Shown one piece after another: positions 34,307-43,331 of a stretch of 64,000 nt of DNA. The translations under genes were made by a program, and so were the position numbers. This stretch comes from Burkholderia mayonis (lineage in GTDB: Bacteria; Pseudomonadota; Gammaproteobacteria; Burkholderiales; Burkholderiaceae), in assembly GCF_001523745.2 (NCBI RefSeq), contig NZ_CP013387.1:372001-436000 (forward strand), in the 5' to 3' direction. Under the pieces are notes generated by a model, which had not been told where the DNA came from, ran no database searches, and saw only the letters and a program-made list of their open reading frames with translations. Position 1 is the stretch's first letter; every line of letters begins with the position of its first letter.

Positions 34307-34469
34307 GAAAAGTGAATTGCGTACGCCACGATTTCGCGGCGTACGCGTGCTGCGGTCGGGAAGCACGCGCTGCGAACAGCCTTGTGCGATGTGCCTCTTC
34401 GTCCTCGGCAAACCAAACGTCCGACGTACGCGCGCCGCGGCCACGCGCCCGGATTACGCAACCAACCGC

Positions 34470-35474
34470 TCAAGCCACCCACTCGTTCAACACCGGCGTG
34501 TCGAGCGAAGGCGCGCGCTCGGCGTCCTCGAAGGTGCGCTTGCTGCAGGTCGCGTCGAGCCCCTTGCGGCCGCTCAGCAACGGGCAGCGGTCGAAGATCT
34601 CGGCGATCCAGTCGACGAATACGCGCACCTTCGGCGACAGATGCCGGCTGTGCGGATAGACGACCGAAATCGGCATCGGCAGCGGCTTGTAGCCCGGCAG
34701 CACTTCCTTCAGCGTGCCGTCGCGCAATTGCGGCAGCACCATGAAGAGCGGCGGCTGGATCAGCCCGAAGCCTTCGATCCCGCAAGTCACGTACGCGTCC
34801 GCGTCGTTGACCGACACGAGGCCGTTCATCTTCACCTCGACTTCCTTGCCGTCGATCAGGAACGCCCAGTCGATCGTGCGCCCGGTGCGGCTCGAGAAGT
34901 AGTTGACCGCCTTGTGCTGCGCGAGCGCCTCGATTGTTTGCGGCTCGCCGTACTTCTCGAGATACGCGGGCGACGCGACCGTCGTGCCCTCGAACAGCCC
35001 GACTCGCCGCGCGACGAGCGACGAATCCTGCAGCGCGCCGACGCGGATCACGCAGTCGATGCCTTCCTGCAGCAGATCGACCGGCCGGTCCGACAGGCCG
35101 AGCTGCAGGTCGATATCCGGAAAGCGCGTATGGAATTCGCACAAAGAAGGGATCACGATCAGGCGTCCGATCGAGCCCGGCATGTCGACCCGCAGCTTGC
35201 CGTGCGGTTTTCGGTTGTTGATCTGGAAGCTCGCTTCGGTTTCCTCGACGTCCGCGAGGATGCGCACGCAGCGCTCGTAGTACGCGGCGCCGTCGGGCGT
35301 GAGCGACAGGCGGCGCGTCGTCCGGTGCATCAGCCGCACGCCGAGGAATGCTTCCAGATTCTGGATGATCGTCGTCACCGACGCGCGCGGCAGGCCGAGC
35401 GTCTCGGCCGCTTTGGTAAAGCTGTTCGTATCGACGACGCGCGTAAACACCTGCATGGCCTGCAATCGGTCCAT
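34470..35474 (-). CDS. bpeT: LysR-family regulator of the BpeEF-OprC efflux system
   Basis: 334-residue LysR protein (CrgA/AaeR-like subgroup). The winged helix spans residues 1-60 (MDRLQAMQVFTRVVDTNSFTKAAETLGLPRASVTTII); the effector domain starts near 90 and carries a C-terminal tail of about 35 residues longer than usual (CSKRTFEDAERAPSLDTP). It is divergent from an alpha/beta-hydrolase gene that heads an RND operon, exactly the known bpeT-llpE-bpeE-bpeF-oprC arrangement. In the B. pseudomallei group BpeT activates this pump. Confidence 0.93.
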   Translation of the reverse strand: MDRLQAMQVFTRVVDTNSFTKAAETLGLPRASVTTIIQNLEAFLGVRLMHRTTRRLSLTPDGAAYYERCVRILADVEETEASFQINNRKPHGKLRVDMPGSIGRLIVIPSLCEFHTRFPDIDLQLGLSDRPVDLLQEGIDCVIRVGALQDSSLVARRVGLFEGTTVASPAYLEKYGEPQTIEALAQHKAVNYFSSRTGRTIDWAFLIDGKEVEVKMNGLVSVNDADAYVTCGIEGFGLIQPPLFMVLPQLRDGTLKEVLPGYKPLPMPISVVYPHSRHLSPKVRVFVDWIAEIFDRCPLLSGRKGLDATCSKRTFEDAERAPSLDTPVLNEWVA

Positions 35475-35632
35475 TACTCTACCTCCGCGGTATCTGAACC
35501 CCGAACAAATACAGGCCGCGACACCGGATAAGGCGACGCAGCCGACGATTGTTCAGGGGGCGTGAATTGTGTTGCCGGATTATAGGCATTTATCCCGATG
35601 TCTGCCGGACCCAGAATGCGATCCATCCCGTA

Positions 35633-36517
35633 ATGGACGCGCAACGCCGCGCACGACACGTCATGGACGCATTCGATTTCCGCAGCCAAATTCCCCGCGC
35701 GAGCGCAGACGCCGCTCGCGCGCGGCCGGCGCTCGCGGTGTCGGATGTCGTGATCGGCGGCTACGCGCAAGACATCGTGCTGCGTCTATATCGGCGCTCC
35801 GACAAGTCCGCGTTGCCTGTAGTGCTTTATTTCCACGGCGGCGGTTTCGTGCGCGGCTCGCTCGACGACGCCGACCAAGCCGCGCGCCATCTCGCCGAGC
35901 ACGTGCCGGCGCTCGTCGTGTCGGTCGATTATTCGCTCGCGCCGCAGCATCCGTTTCCAGCCGCGCCGGAAGACGCGTATTGCGCGGCGCGCTGGGCCGA
36001 AGCCCGCGCGCGCGCGTTCGGCGGCAATCCGCGCAAGATCGGCGTCGCGGGGCACGACGCGGGCGGCCAGCTCGCGAACTGTCTCGCGTTCATCGCGCGC
36101 GACCGCGGCGAGATTCGCATCGCCGCGCAGGCGCTGATCGGCCCGATGCTCGATCCGAGCCTCACGCGTCTCGCCGACGCGGCGCGCCTCGCTTCGTCCG
36201 ACGTTACCGCGCAGGAGTGCGCCGCGTGCTATCGCGCGTACTTGCCGCAGCCGTCGCAGCGGATGCATCCGTACGCGGCGCCGCTCGAATCGGTGCGCCT
36301 CGCGGGGCTGCCGCCGACGCTCGTCGCGACCGCGCAGAACGACGTGCTGCACGTCGAGGCGGAGAAGTACGCGAGCTGTCTGATCGAGGCGGGCGTGCCG
36401 ACGCAGGTGGTCCGCTATCGAGACATCTCGCACGCGACGCTCTCCGGCCACGCGCCTGCGCTCGAAGAGGCGACGCGGTTCTTCCAATGCCGTTTCAGCG
36501 CGGGTTTGCCGGGCTGA
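35633..36517 (+). CDS. llpE: LlpE, HSL-type alpha/beta-hydrolase-fold protein with altered nucleophile
   Basis: First gene of the efflux operon, 294 residues from the ATG at 35633 (a second ATG, 35663, is possible). The fold is that of hormone-sensitive-lipase esterases: oxyanion motif YFHGGGFVRG (His68 to Gly71), VVSVDYSLAPQHPFPAAPED, and a C-terminal SHATLSGHAP segment with the usual His. The nucleophile elbow, normally GDSAGG, reads GHDAGG, so Asp142 stands where the catalytic Ser belongs (codons GGG CAC GAC GCG at 36050-36061). It is therefore unlikely to be a normal serine esterase. Its part in efflux is unclear; it is co-transcribed with the pump. Confidence 0.9.
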   Translation: MDAQRRARHVMDAFDFRSQIPRASADAARARPALAVSDVVIGGYAQDIVLRLYRRSDKSALPVVLYFHGGGFVRGSLDDADQAARHLAEHVPALVVSVDYSLAPQHPFPAAPEDAYCAARWAEARARAFGGNPRKIGVAGHDAGGQLANCLAFIARDRGEIRIAAQALIGPMLDPSLTRLADAARLASSDVTAQECAACYRAYLPQPSQRMHPYAAPLESVRLAGLPPTLVATAQNDVLHVEAEKYASCLIEAGVPTQVVRYRDISHATLSGHAPALEEATRFFQCRFSAGLPG

Positions 36518-36565
36518 AGCCGTTTCATCCGAATCCAGAACAACCGACAACTTGGGGGTTTTTTC

Positions 36566-37801
36566 ATGGCTATCTTGCGTACTTCCCGTTCGCGGATCGC
36601 GGCCGCGACGCTTGCGGCCGTCGTCATCGCGGGCCTTGGCGCGTTCGGCGCGATCCGCGTGAACGCGAGCGCTCCGGACAAGTCGGCGGCGCCGCTGCCG
36701 GAGGTCGACGTCGCGAACGTGCTGTCGAGGACGATCACCGACTGGCAGTCCTACTCGGGACGCCTCGAGGCGGTCGAGAAAGTCGACGTGCGTCCGCTCG
36801 TGTCGGGCACGATCGTGTCGGTGAACTTCAAGGACGGCGCGCTCGTGAAGAAGGGCGACGTGCTGTTCGTGATCGATCCGCGTCCGTATCAAGCCGAACT
36901 CGATCGCGCGGCCGCGCAGCTCGCCGCCGCGCAGGCGCGCAGCGGCTACGCGCAGAGCGACTGGCAGCGCGCGCAGCGCCTGATCGGCGACAACGCGATC
37001 GCGAAGCGCGACTACGACGAGAAGCAGAACGCCGCGCGCGAGGCGTTTGCGAACCTGAAGGCGGCCGATGCCGCGCTCGAGACCGCGCGGATCAACCTCG
37101 GCTACACGAAGATCACGGCGCCCGTGTCGGGCCGCGTGTCGCGTGCGGAGATCACACTCGGCAACGTCGTGTCGGCGGGCGCGTCGGCCGCGCCGCTGAC
37201 GACGCTGGTTTCGGTGTCGCCGATCTACGCGTCGTTCGACGCGGACGAGCAGACCTACCTGCAATACATCGGCGGCGCGAAGGACGGCCGCAAGGTGCCC
37301 GTCGAGCTCGGCCTCGCGAATGAGAGCGGCTATTCGCGGCAGGGCGTGATCGATTCGGTCGACAACCGGCTCGACACGTCGTCCGGCACGATCCGCGTGC
37401 GCGCGCGCTTCGACAATCAGGACGGCACGCTCGTCCCCGGCCTCTATGCGCGCGTGAAGGTGGGCGGCAGCGCGCCGCATCCGGCGCTCCTCATCGACGA
37501 CGCGGCGATCAACACCGACCAGGACAAGAAGTTCGTGTTCGTCGTCGATCCGCAGGGCCGCGTGTCGTATCGCGAAGTGCAGCTCGGCTCGCAGCACGGC
37601 AATCAGCGCGTGATCGTCGGCGGCTTGTCGGCGGGCGACCGGATCGTCGTGAACGGCACGCAGCGCGTGCGTCCGGGCGAGCAGGTGAAGCCGCATCTCG
37701 TGCCGATGACGGGTGGCGACGACGCGGCCGCGACGGCCGCCGCGCCGGTCGCGGGCGGCGTGCAGCGTCCGCAGGGCGCGCCAGGCAACGCGCGCGCGTG
37801 A
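36566..37801 (+). CDS. bpeE: RND efflux periplasmic adaptor (membrane fusion protein)
   Basis: 411-residue adaptor bridging BpeF and OprC. An N-terminal membrane segment (about 10-32, no lipobox Cys) is followed by the barrel-sandwich half-motif GTIVSVNFKDGALVKKGDVLFVIDPRPYQAELDRA (about 80-113), the alpha-helical hairpin (about 100-170), INLGYTKITAPVSGRVSR and the beta-barrel and membrane-proximal domains. The tail is Ala/Gly/Pro-rich. It lies 48 bases after llpE and 58 bases before bpeF. The ATG is preceded by TTGGGGG, a weak SD. Confidence 0.94.
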   Translation: MAILRTSRSRIAAATLAAVVIAGLGAFGAIRVNASAPDKSAAPLPEVDVANVLSRTITDWQSYSGRLEAVEKVDVRPLVSGTIVSVNFKDGALVKKGDVLFVIDPRPYQAELDRAAAQLAAAQARSGYAQSDWQRAQRLIGDNAIAKRDYDEKQNAAREAFANLKAADAALETARINLGYTKITAPVSGRVSRAEITLGNVVSAGASAAPLTTLVSVSPIYASFDADEQTYLQYIGGAKDGRKVPVELGLANESGYSRQGVIDSVDNRLDTSSGTIRVRARFDNQDGTLVPGLYARVKVGGSAPHPALLIDDAAINTDQDKKFVFVVDPQGRVSYREVQLGSQHGNQRVIVGGLSAGDRIVVNGTQRVRPGEQVKPHLVPMTGGDDAAATAAAPVAGGVQRPQGAPGNARA

Positions 37802-37859
37802 CGGGCGGCCGTCCAGGCAAGCCCGCCGCGCAAGCGCGCTCAATCAGACAGAGCCTTTC

Positions 37860-40800
37860 ATGAACATATCGAAATTCTTCATCGATCGACCGATCTTTGC
37901 AGGGGTGCTGTCGGTCGTCATTCTGCTCGCCGGGATGATCGCGATGTTCCTGCTGCCGATTTCCGAGTATCCGGAAGTCGTGCCGCCGTCCGTGATCGTC
38001 AAGGCGCAATACCCGGGCGCGAACCCGAAGGTGATCGCCGAGGCGGTCGCGTCGCCGCTCGAGGAACAGATCAACGGCGTCGAGGACATGCTGTACATGC
38101 AGTCGCAGGCGAACAGCGACGGCAACATGACGATCACCGTCACGTTCAAGCTCGGCACCGATCCGGACAAGGCCACGCAGCTCGTGCAGAACCGCGTGAA
38201 CCAGGCGCTGCCGCGCCTGCCGGAAGATGTGCAGCGGCTCGGGATCACGACGGTCAAGAGCTCGCCGACGCTGACGATGGTCGTGCACCTGATCTCGCCC
38301 GACAACCGCTACGACATGACGTATCTGCGCAACTACGCGCTCATCAACGTGAAGGATCGGCTGTCGCGCATTCAGGGCGTGGGCCAGGTGCAGCTGTGGG
38401 GTTCGGGCGACTACGCGATGCGCGTGTGGCTCGATCCGCAGAAGGTCGCGCAGCGCAATTTGACGGCCGACGATGTCGTGCGCGCGATCCGCGAGCAGAA
38501 CGTGCAGGTCGCGGCGGGCGTGATCGGCGCGTCGCCGACGTTGCCCGGCACGCCGCTGCAGTTGTCGGTGAACGCGCGCGGCCGTCTGCAGAGCGAAGAA
38601 GAGTTCGGCGACATCGTCGTGAAGACCGCGCCGGACGGCGGCGTCACGCATCTGCGCGACATCGCGCGGATCGAGCTCGACGCGTCCGAGTACGGGCTGC
38701 GTTCGCTGCTCGACAACAAGCCGGCCGTCGCGATGGCGATCAACCAGTCGCCAGGCGCGAACTCGCTCGCGATTTCCGACGAAGTGCGCAAGACGATGGC
38801 CGAGCTGAAGCAGGACTTCCCGGCGGGCGTCGACTACAAGATCGTCTACGACCCGACGCAGTTCGTGCGCTCGTCGATCAAGGCGGTCGTCCATACGCTG
38901 CTCGAAGCGATCGCGCTCGTCGTGATCGTCGTGATCGTGTTCCTGCAGACCTGGCGCGCATCGATCATTCCGCTGATCGCGGTGCCGGTGTCGATCGTCG
39001 GCACGTTCTCGCTCCTGCTGCTGTTCGGGTATTCGATCAACGCGCTGTCGCTGTTCGGGATGGTGCTCGCGATCGGGATCGTCGTCGACGATGCGATCGT
39101 CGTCGTCGAGAACGTCGAGCGGAACATCGAGAACGGGCTCACCGCGCGCGCGGCCACCTACAAGGCGATGCAGGAAGTGAGCGGGCCGATCATCGCGATC
39201 GCGCTCACGCTCGTCGCGGTGTTCGTGCCGCTCGCGTTCATGTCGGGCCTGACCGGCCAGTTCTACAAGCAGTTCGCGATGACGATCGCGATCTCGACGG
39301 TGATCTCGGCGTTCAACTCGCTGACGCTGTCGCCCGCGCTGTCGGCGATCCTGCTGAAGGGGCACGGCGAGAAGGAAGACGGGTTGACGCGCGTGATGAA
39401 TCGCGTGCTCGGCGGCTTCTTCAAGGGCTTCAACAAGGTGTTCCATCGCGGCGCGGAGCACTACGGCCGCGGCGTGCGCGGCGTGCTGTCGAGAAAGGCG
39501 GCGATGCTCGGCGTGTATCTCGCGCTCGTCGCCGCGACCTTGATGATCTCGAAGATCGTGCCGGGCGGCTTCGTGCCAGCGCAGGACAAGGAGTATCTGA
39601 TCGCGTTCGCGCAACTGCCGAACGGCGCGTCGCTCGACCGCACCGAGAAGGTGATTCGCGACATGGGCGCGATCGCGCTGAAGCAGCCGGGCGTCGAGAG
39701 CGCGGTCGCGTTTCCGGGGCTGTCCGTGAACGGCTTCACGAACAGCTCGAGCGCGGGCATCGTGTTCGTCACGCTCAAGCCGTTCGATCAGCGCCACGGC
39801 AAGGCGCTGTCGGCGGGCGCGATCGCGGGCGCGCTGAACCAGCGGTATTCGGCGATGAAGGATTCGTTCGTCGCGGTGTTCCCGCCGCCGCCCGTGCTGG
39901 GCCTCGGGACGCTCGGCGGCTTCAAGATGCAGATCGAGGATCGCGGCGCGGTCGGCTACGCACGGCTTGCGGATGCGACGAACGATTTCATCAAGCGCGC
40001 GCAGCAGGCGCCGGAACTGGGCCCGCTCTTCACGAGCTACCAGATCAACGTGCCGCAGCTCAACGTCGATCTCGATCGCGTGAAGGCGAAGCAGCTGGGC
40101 GTGAACGTGACCGACGTGTTCGATACGATGCAGATCTATCTCGGCTCGCTGTACGTGAACGACTTCAACCGGTTCGGCCGCGTCTATCAGGTGCGCGTGC
40201 AGGCCGATGCGCCGTTCCGCCAGCGCGCGGACGACATCCTGCAACTGAAGACGCGCAACGCGGCGGGCGAGATGGTGCCGTTGTCGTCGCTGGTGACGGT
40301 ATCGCCGACGTTCGGTCCGGAGATGGTCGTGCGCTACAACGCGTACACGGCGGCCGACGTGAACGGCGGCCCCGCGCCCGGCTACTCGTCGGGACAGGCG
40401 CAGGCGGCGATCGAGCGGATCGCGGCGCAGACGCTGCCGCGCGGCGTGAAGTTCGAATGGACGGACCTCACGTATCAGCAGATTCTGGCCGGCGACTCGG
40501 CGATCTGGGTGTTCCCGATCAGCGTGCTGCTGGTGTTCCTCGTGCTCGCCGCGCTGTACGAGAGCCTGACGCTGCCGCTCGCGGTGATCCTGATCGTGCC
40601 GATGAGCATTCTGTCGGCGCTGACGGGCGTGTGGCTCACGCAGGGCGACAACAACATCTTCACGCAGATCGGCCTGATGGTGCTGGTGGGGCTGTCCGCG
40701 AAGAACGCGATCCTGATCGTGGAATTCGCACGGGAGCTCGAGCATGACGGCAAGACGCCGTTCGAGGCGGCGGTGGAGGCGAGCCGGCTGCGGCTGCGGC

Positions 40801-41045
40801 CGATCCTGATGACGTCGATCGCGTTCATCATGGGCGTGGTGCCGCTCGTGCTGTCGACGGGCGCGGGCGCGGAGATGCGGCATGCGATGGGCGTCGCGGT
40901 GTTCTTCGGGATGCTCGGCGTGACGCTGTTCGGCCTGATGCTGACGCCGGTGTTCTACGTGGTGCTGCGCACGCTCGCGGGCGGCAAGATTCACGTCGCG
41001 CAGAAGGATTCGGCGGGCTATGGTCTGCCGGCTCCGGACGCTTGA
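37860..41045 (+). CDS. bpeF: RND multidrug efflux transporter, inner-membrane pump
   Basis: HAE1-family proton-driven pump of 1061 residues. It begins MNISKFFIDRPIFAGVLSVVI, the standard start of this family; the frame extends upstream over bpeE without homology. Two periplasmic porter regions (about 40-335 and 560-860) and 12 membrane helices are evident. The proton-relay aspartates are in TM4 (FGMVLAIGIVVDDAIVVVENVERN, about 397-420). The BpeEF-OprC system is known to export chloramphenicol, fluoroquinolones and trimethoprim in the B. pseudomallei group. The stop is 10 bases before the oprC ATG. Confidence 0.96.
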   Translation: MNISKFFIDRPIFAGVLSVVILLAGMIAMFLLPISEYPEVVPPSVIVKAQYPGANPKVIAEAVASPLEEQINGVEDMLYMQSQANSDGNMTITVTFKLGTDPDKATQLVQNRVNQALPRLPEDVQRLGITTVKSSPTLTMVVHLISPDNRYDMTYLRNYALINVKDRLSRIQGVGQVQLWGSGDYAMRVWLDPQKVAQRNLTADDVVRAIREQNVQVAAGVIGASPTLPGTPLQLSVNARGRLQSEEEFGDIVVKTAPDGGVTHLRDIARIELDASEYGLRSLLDNKPAVAMAINQSPGANSLAISDEVRKTMAELKQDFPAGVDYKIVYDPTQFVRSSIKAVVHTLLEAIALVVIVVIVFLQTWRASIIPLIAVPVSIVGTFSLLLLFGYSINALSLFGMVLAIGIVVDDAIVVVENVERNIENGLTARAATYKAMQEVSGPIIAIALTLVAVFVPLAFMSGLTGQFYKQFAMTIAISTVISAFNSLTLSPALSAILLKGHGEKEDGLTRVMNRVLGGFFKGFNKVFHRGAEHYGRGVRGVLSRKAAMLGVYLALVAATLMISKIVPGGFVPAQDKEYLIAFAQLPNGASLDRTEKVIRDMGAIALKQPGVESAVAFPGLSVNGFTNSSSAGIVFVTLKPFDQRHGKALSAGAIAGALNQRYSAMKDSFVAVFPPPPVLGLGTLGGFKMQIEDRGAVGYARLADATNDFIKRAQQAPELGPLFTSYQINVPQLNVDLDRVKAKQLGVNVTDVFDTMQIYLGSLYVNDFNRFGRVYQVRVQADAPFRQRADDILQLKTRNAAGEMVPLSSLVTVSPTFGPEMVVRYNAYTAADVNGGPAPGYSSGQAQAAIERIAAQTLPRGVKFEWTDLTYQQILAGDSAIWVFPISVLLVFLVLAALYESLTLPLAVILIVPMSILSALTGVWLTQGDNNIFTQIGLMVLVGLSAKNAILIVEFARELEHDGKTPFEAAVEASRLRLRPILMTSIAFIMGVVPLVLSTGAGAEMRHAMGVAVFFGMLGVTLFGLMLTPVFYVVLRTLAGGKIHVAQKDSAGYGLPAPDA

Positions 41046-41055
41046 GGATAGAAAG

Positions 41056-42588
41056 ATGAACAAGACCAAGATCAACGACGGCTTCAAGCGTCTCGCGAAG
41101 ATCGCGGCGGCGAGCGGCCTGCTCGTCGTGCTGCTCGCCGCGTGCGCGGTCGGGCCCGACTACAAGCGGCCGGACGTCGCGACGCCCGCCGCGTTCAAGG
41201 AAGCGCCGGCGCTGTCGCCGGGCGAGCAGGCCGGCACGTGGAAGACGGCCGAGCCCGCCGACGCCGCGCATCGCGGCGAATGGTGGCGGGCGTTCGGCGA
41301 CCCGGTGCTCGACGCGCTCGAGGAGCAGGCGCTCGCCGCGAACCAGAACCTGAAGGCTGCGGCGGCGCGCGTCGAGCAGGCGCGTGCGGCGACCCGCGCC
41401 GCGCGTTCGCAGTGGTTTCCGCAAGTGGGCGTCGGTTTCGGGCCGACGCGCGAGGGGCTGTCGTCGGCGTCGCAGTTCCAGCCGCAGGGCGCCGGACCCA
41501 CGACGGCGACGCTCTGGCGCGCGCAAGGCACGGTGTCGTACGAGGCGGACCTGTTCGGCCGCGTGAGCCGCAATGTCGAAGCGTCGCGCGCGGACGCCGC
41601 GCAGAGCGAGGCGCTGTTCCGCTCGGTGCAGCTCGCGCTGCAGGCGGACGTCGCGCAGAACTACTTCGAGCTGCGCCGGCTCGATTCCGACCAGGATCTG
41701 TACCGCCGCACGGTTGAGCTGCGCGAGGAAGCGCTGAAGCTCGTGCAGCGGCGCTTCAGCGAAGGCGACATCAGCGAGCTCGACGTGTCGCGCGCGAAGA
41801 ACGAACTCGCGACCGCGCAGGCGGACGCGGTCGGCGTCGCGCGGCGGCGCGCGGTGTCCGAGCATGCGCTCGCGATCCTGCTCGGCAAGGCGCCTGCGGA
41901 TTTCTCGTTCAAGGAGACGCCGATCGCGCCGGTCGCGGTGCGGGTGCCGGCGGGGCTGCCGTCGGCGCTGCTCGAGCGGCGGCCGGACATCGCGGCCGCC
42001 GAGCGCGCTATGATGGCCGCGAACGCGCGCGTCGGCCTCGCGAAGTCCGCTTACTTCCCGAAGCTCGATATCACGGGCGCGTTCGGCTATGAAGCGGCGA
42101 CGCTCGGCAACCTGTTCCTGTGGTCGAGTCGCACGTTCCTGCTCGGACCGTTCGCGGGCGCCGCGCTCACGCTGCCGATCTTCGATGGCGGGCGGCGGAG
42201 CGCGGGCGTTGCGCAGGCGCGCGCGAAGTACGACGAAGAAGTCGCGAACTACCGGCAGCAGGTGCTCGTCGCGTTCCGCGAAGTCGAGGACAACCTCGCC
42301 GATCTGCGTCTGCTCGACGACCAGATCCACGCGCAGAACGATGCGGTCAACGCGTCGCGGCGCGCGGCGACGCTGTCGCGCACGCAGTATCAGGAAGGCG
42401 CGGTCAGCTATCTCGACGTGATCGACAGCGAGCGCTCGGTGCTCGAGTCGCAGTTGCAATCGAATCAGTTGACGGGCACGCAGGCGGTATCGACGGTCAA
42501 CCTGATTCGTGCGCTCGGCGGCGGCTGGGGGGCGGACGTGGCCGTCGGTGCGCGCGAGCCGGCGCGGCAGGACGTGGCGGCGCGTTGA
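41056..42588 (+). CDS. oprC: Outer-membrane efflux lipoprotein (TolC/OprM family)
   Basis: Outer-membrane exit duct of the RND system, 510 residues. Lipoprotein signal with lipobox LLAAC (Cys30), followed by the NodT-family start AVGPDYKRPDV. Two OEP repeats follow (first about 90-275 with EQALAANQNLKAAAARVEQARA; second about 310-490 with ERRPDIAAAERAMMAANARVGLAKSAYFPKLDI). The ATG at 41056 has AGGATAGAAAG upstream; a longer frame from 41020 lies inside bpeF. Last gene of the operon. Confidence 0.94.
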   Translation: MNKTKINDGFKRLAKIAAASGLLVVLLAACAVGPDYKRPDVATPAAFKEAPALSPGEQAGTWKTAEPADAAHRGEWWRAFGDPVLDALEEQALAANQNLKAAAARVEQARAATRAARSQWFPQVGVGFGPTREGLSSASQFQPQGAGPTTATLWRAQGTVSYEADLFGRVSRNVEASRADAAQSEALFRSVQLALQADVAQNYFELRRLDSDQDLYRRTVELREEALKLVQRRFSEGDISELDVSRAKNELATAQADAVGVARRRAVSEHALAILLGKAPADFSFKETPIAPVAVRVPAGLPSALLERRPDIAAAERAMMAANARVGLAKSAYFPKLDITGAFGYEAATLGNLFLWSSRTFLLGPFAGAALTLPIFDGGRRSAGVAQARAKYDEEVANYRQQVLVAFREVEDNLADLRLLDDQIHAQNDAVNASRRAATLSRTQYQEGAVSYLDVIDSERSVLESQLQSNQLTGTQAVSTVNLIRALGGGWGADVAVGAREPARQDVAAR

Positions 42589-42985
42589 CGAGGGCGCGGC
42601 GGCTCCAGGTCGCGAGCCGCCGTTGCGCCGATGCGCGCGTGTTGCGCGTGGCCGCGCGTGCGTTGCTCGAAAGCCCGAGAGGTCGAGCGTCCGAACGTCG
42701 GGAATGCTGATGACGCTCGCGAACCTGAGCGTCCAAAAGCTCGAATGTCCGAGCGCCGAAACGTTCGAGAGCCGAAGAGCCTGAGAGCCGCGCGAACGCG
42801 ACGGGCGTGCAGTTTCGGCGTCCGTCGCGTGACGGGTGGCATTCGGAGTGAACGTCGGAAAGGGTGGCAGGGGGGCCGTCGCTATGCGCCGACGGCACAC
42901 GAAAGACGATCCGGGCCGAACCGATCCGACCGCGAGCGGCATCGCGAATTCTGTTTCGCACCGCGCGGTCTCGACTTACGCTTGG

Positions 42986-43030
42986 CAGCGGCGCAACGAA
43001 ACGCGTTGTAATCGTTTCGTTGCGCCGCTG
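42986..43030. repeat. Perfect 18-bp inverted repeat, 9-base loop
   Basis: 42986-43003 (starting CAGCGGCGCAACG) is exactly complementary to 43013-43030. No T run follows directly on either side, so it is not a standard terminator. It sits 400 bases past oprC and 11 bases from the next hairpin. Confidence 0.95.
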
Positions 43031-43040
43031 GTTCGACAAT

Positions 43041-43078
43041 AAAAAGCGCAGTCCCAGCATGGGGCGACAGGGACTGCG
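43041..43078 (-). terminator. Rho-independent terminator for leftward transcripts
   Basis: Stem CGCAGTCCC (43047-43055) with GGGACTGCG (43070-43078), followed on the minus strand by CTTTTTATT. It would end the symporter transcript about 250 bases after its stop codon. Confidence 0.8.
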
Positions 43079-43331
43079 TAACCGCCTGCATCCGAGGGCC
43101 AGAAATACTCGCAGACGGAACTACAATCGCGCGAGCGATGTCATGCGAGGCGGCCGCCGTGCGTGCCCGTGCACGCACGGCGTGCTGCACCCACCGAACC
43201 GCCGAGCATCACGCTCGCCAATACTCTCCTGCATCGGGCCGGCGTATCGCGCCGACCATCGAACTTCCGGCAGCCATCGCCGTACCGATTTCATTCCGCG
43301 CGCCGGCATCCGCCGGCGCGAACGACAGCCT

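Larger units (their letters stand above)
33279..34469. other. 1.2-kb gene-poor region
   Basis: No frame here has convincing family sequence or a good start, and the translations are Arg/Ala/Ser-rich in all frames. It contains a 7-bp tandem array (33885-33975) and a 9-bp perfect hairpin (34285-34306). GC content is lower than in flanking genes in places. It separates the DUF4148 gene from the efflux locus and may be the scar of lost genes. Confidence 0.55.
42589..43331. other. Intergenic region between oprC and symporter gene
   Basis: 743 bases without a convincing gene. It contains a perfect 18-bp inverted repeat (42986-43030) and a terminator for the leftward symporter transcript (43041-43078). 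The part from 42600 to 42800 is built of loosely repeated GAGCGTCCGAA- and CGAGAGCCG-like words. Confidence 0.5.

Noticed and set aside
35786..37843. Minus-strand frame of about 685 codons across llpE and bpeE
   Set aside because: Arg-rich shadow translation; both genes on the plus strand have clear families and motifs.
37509..41087. A nearly 1200-codon open frame on the minus strand across bpeF
   Set aside because: Its translation is Arg/His/Asp/Ala-rich without family sequence. Long antisense frames are normal in DNA with this third-position GC bias; the bpeE and bpeF proteins opposite are unmistakable.
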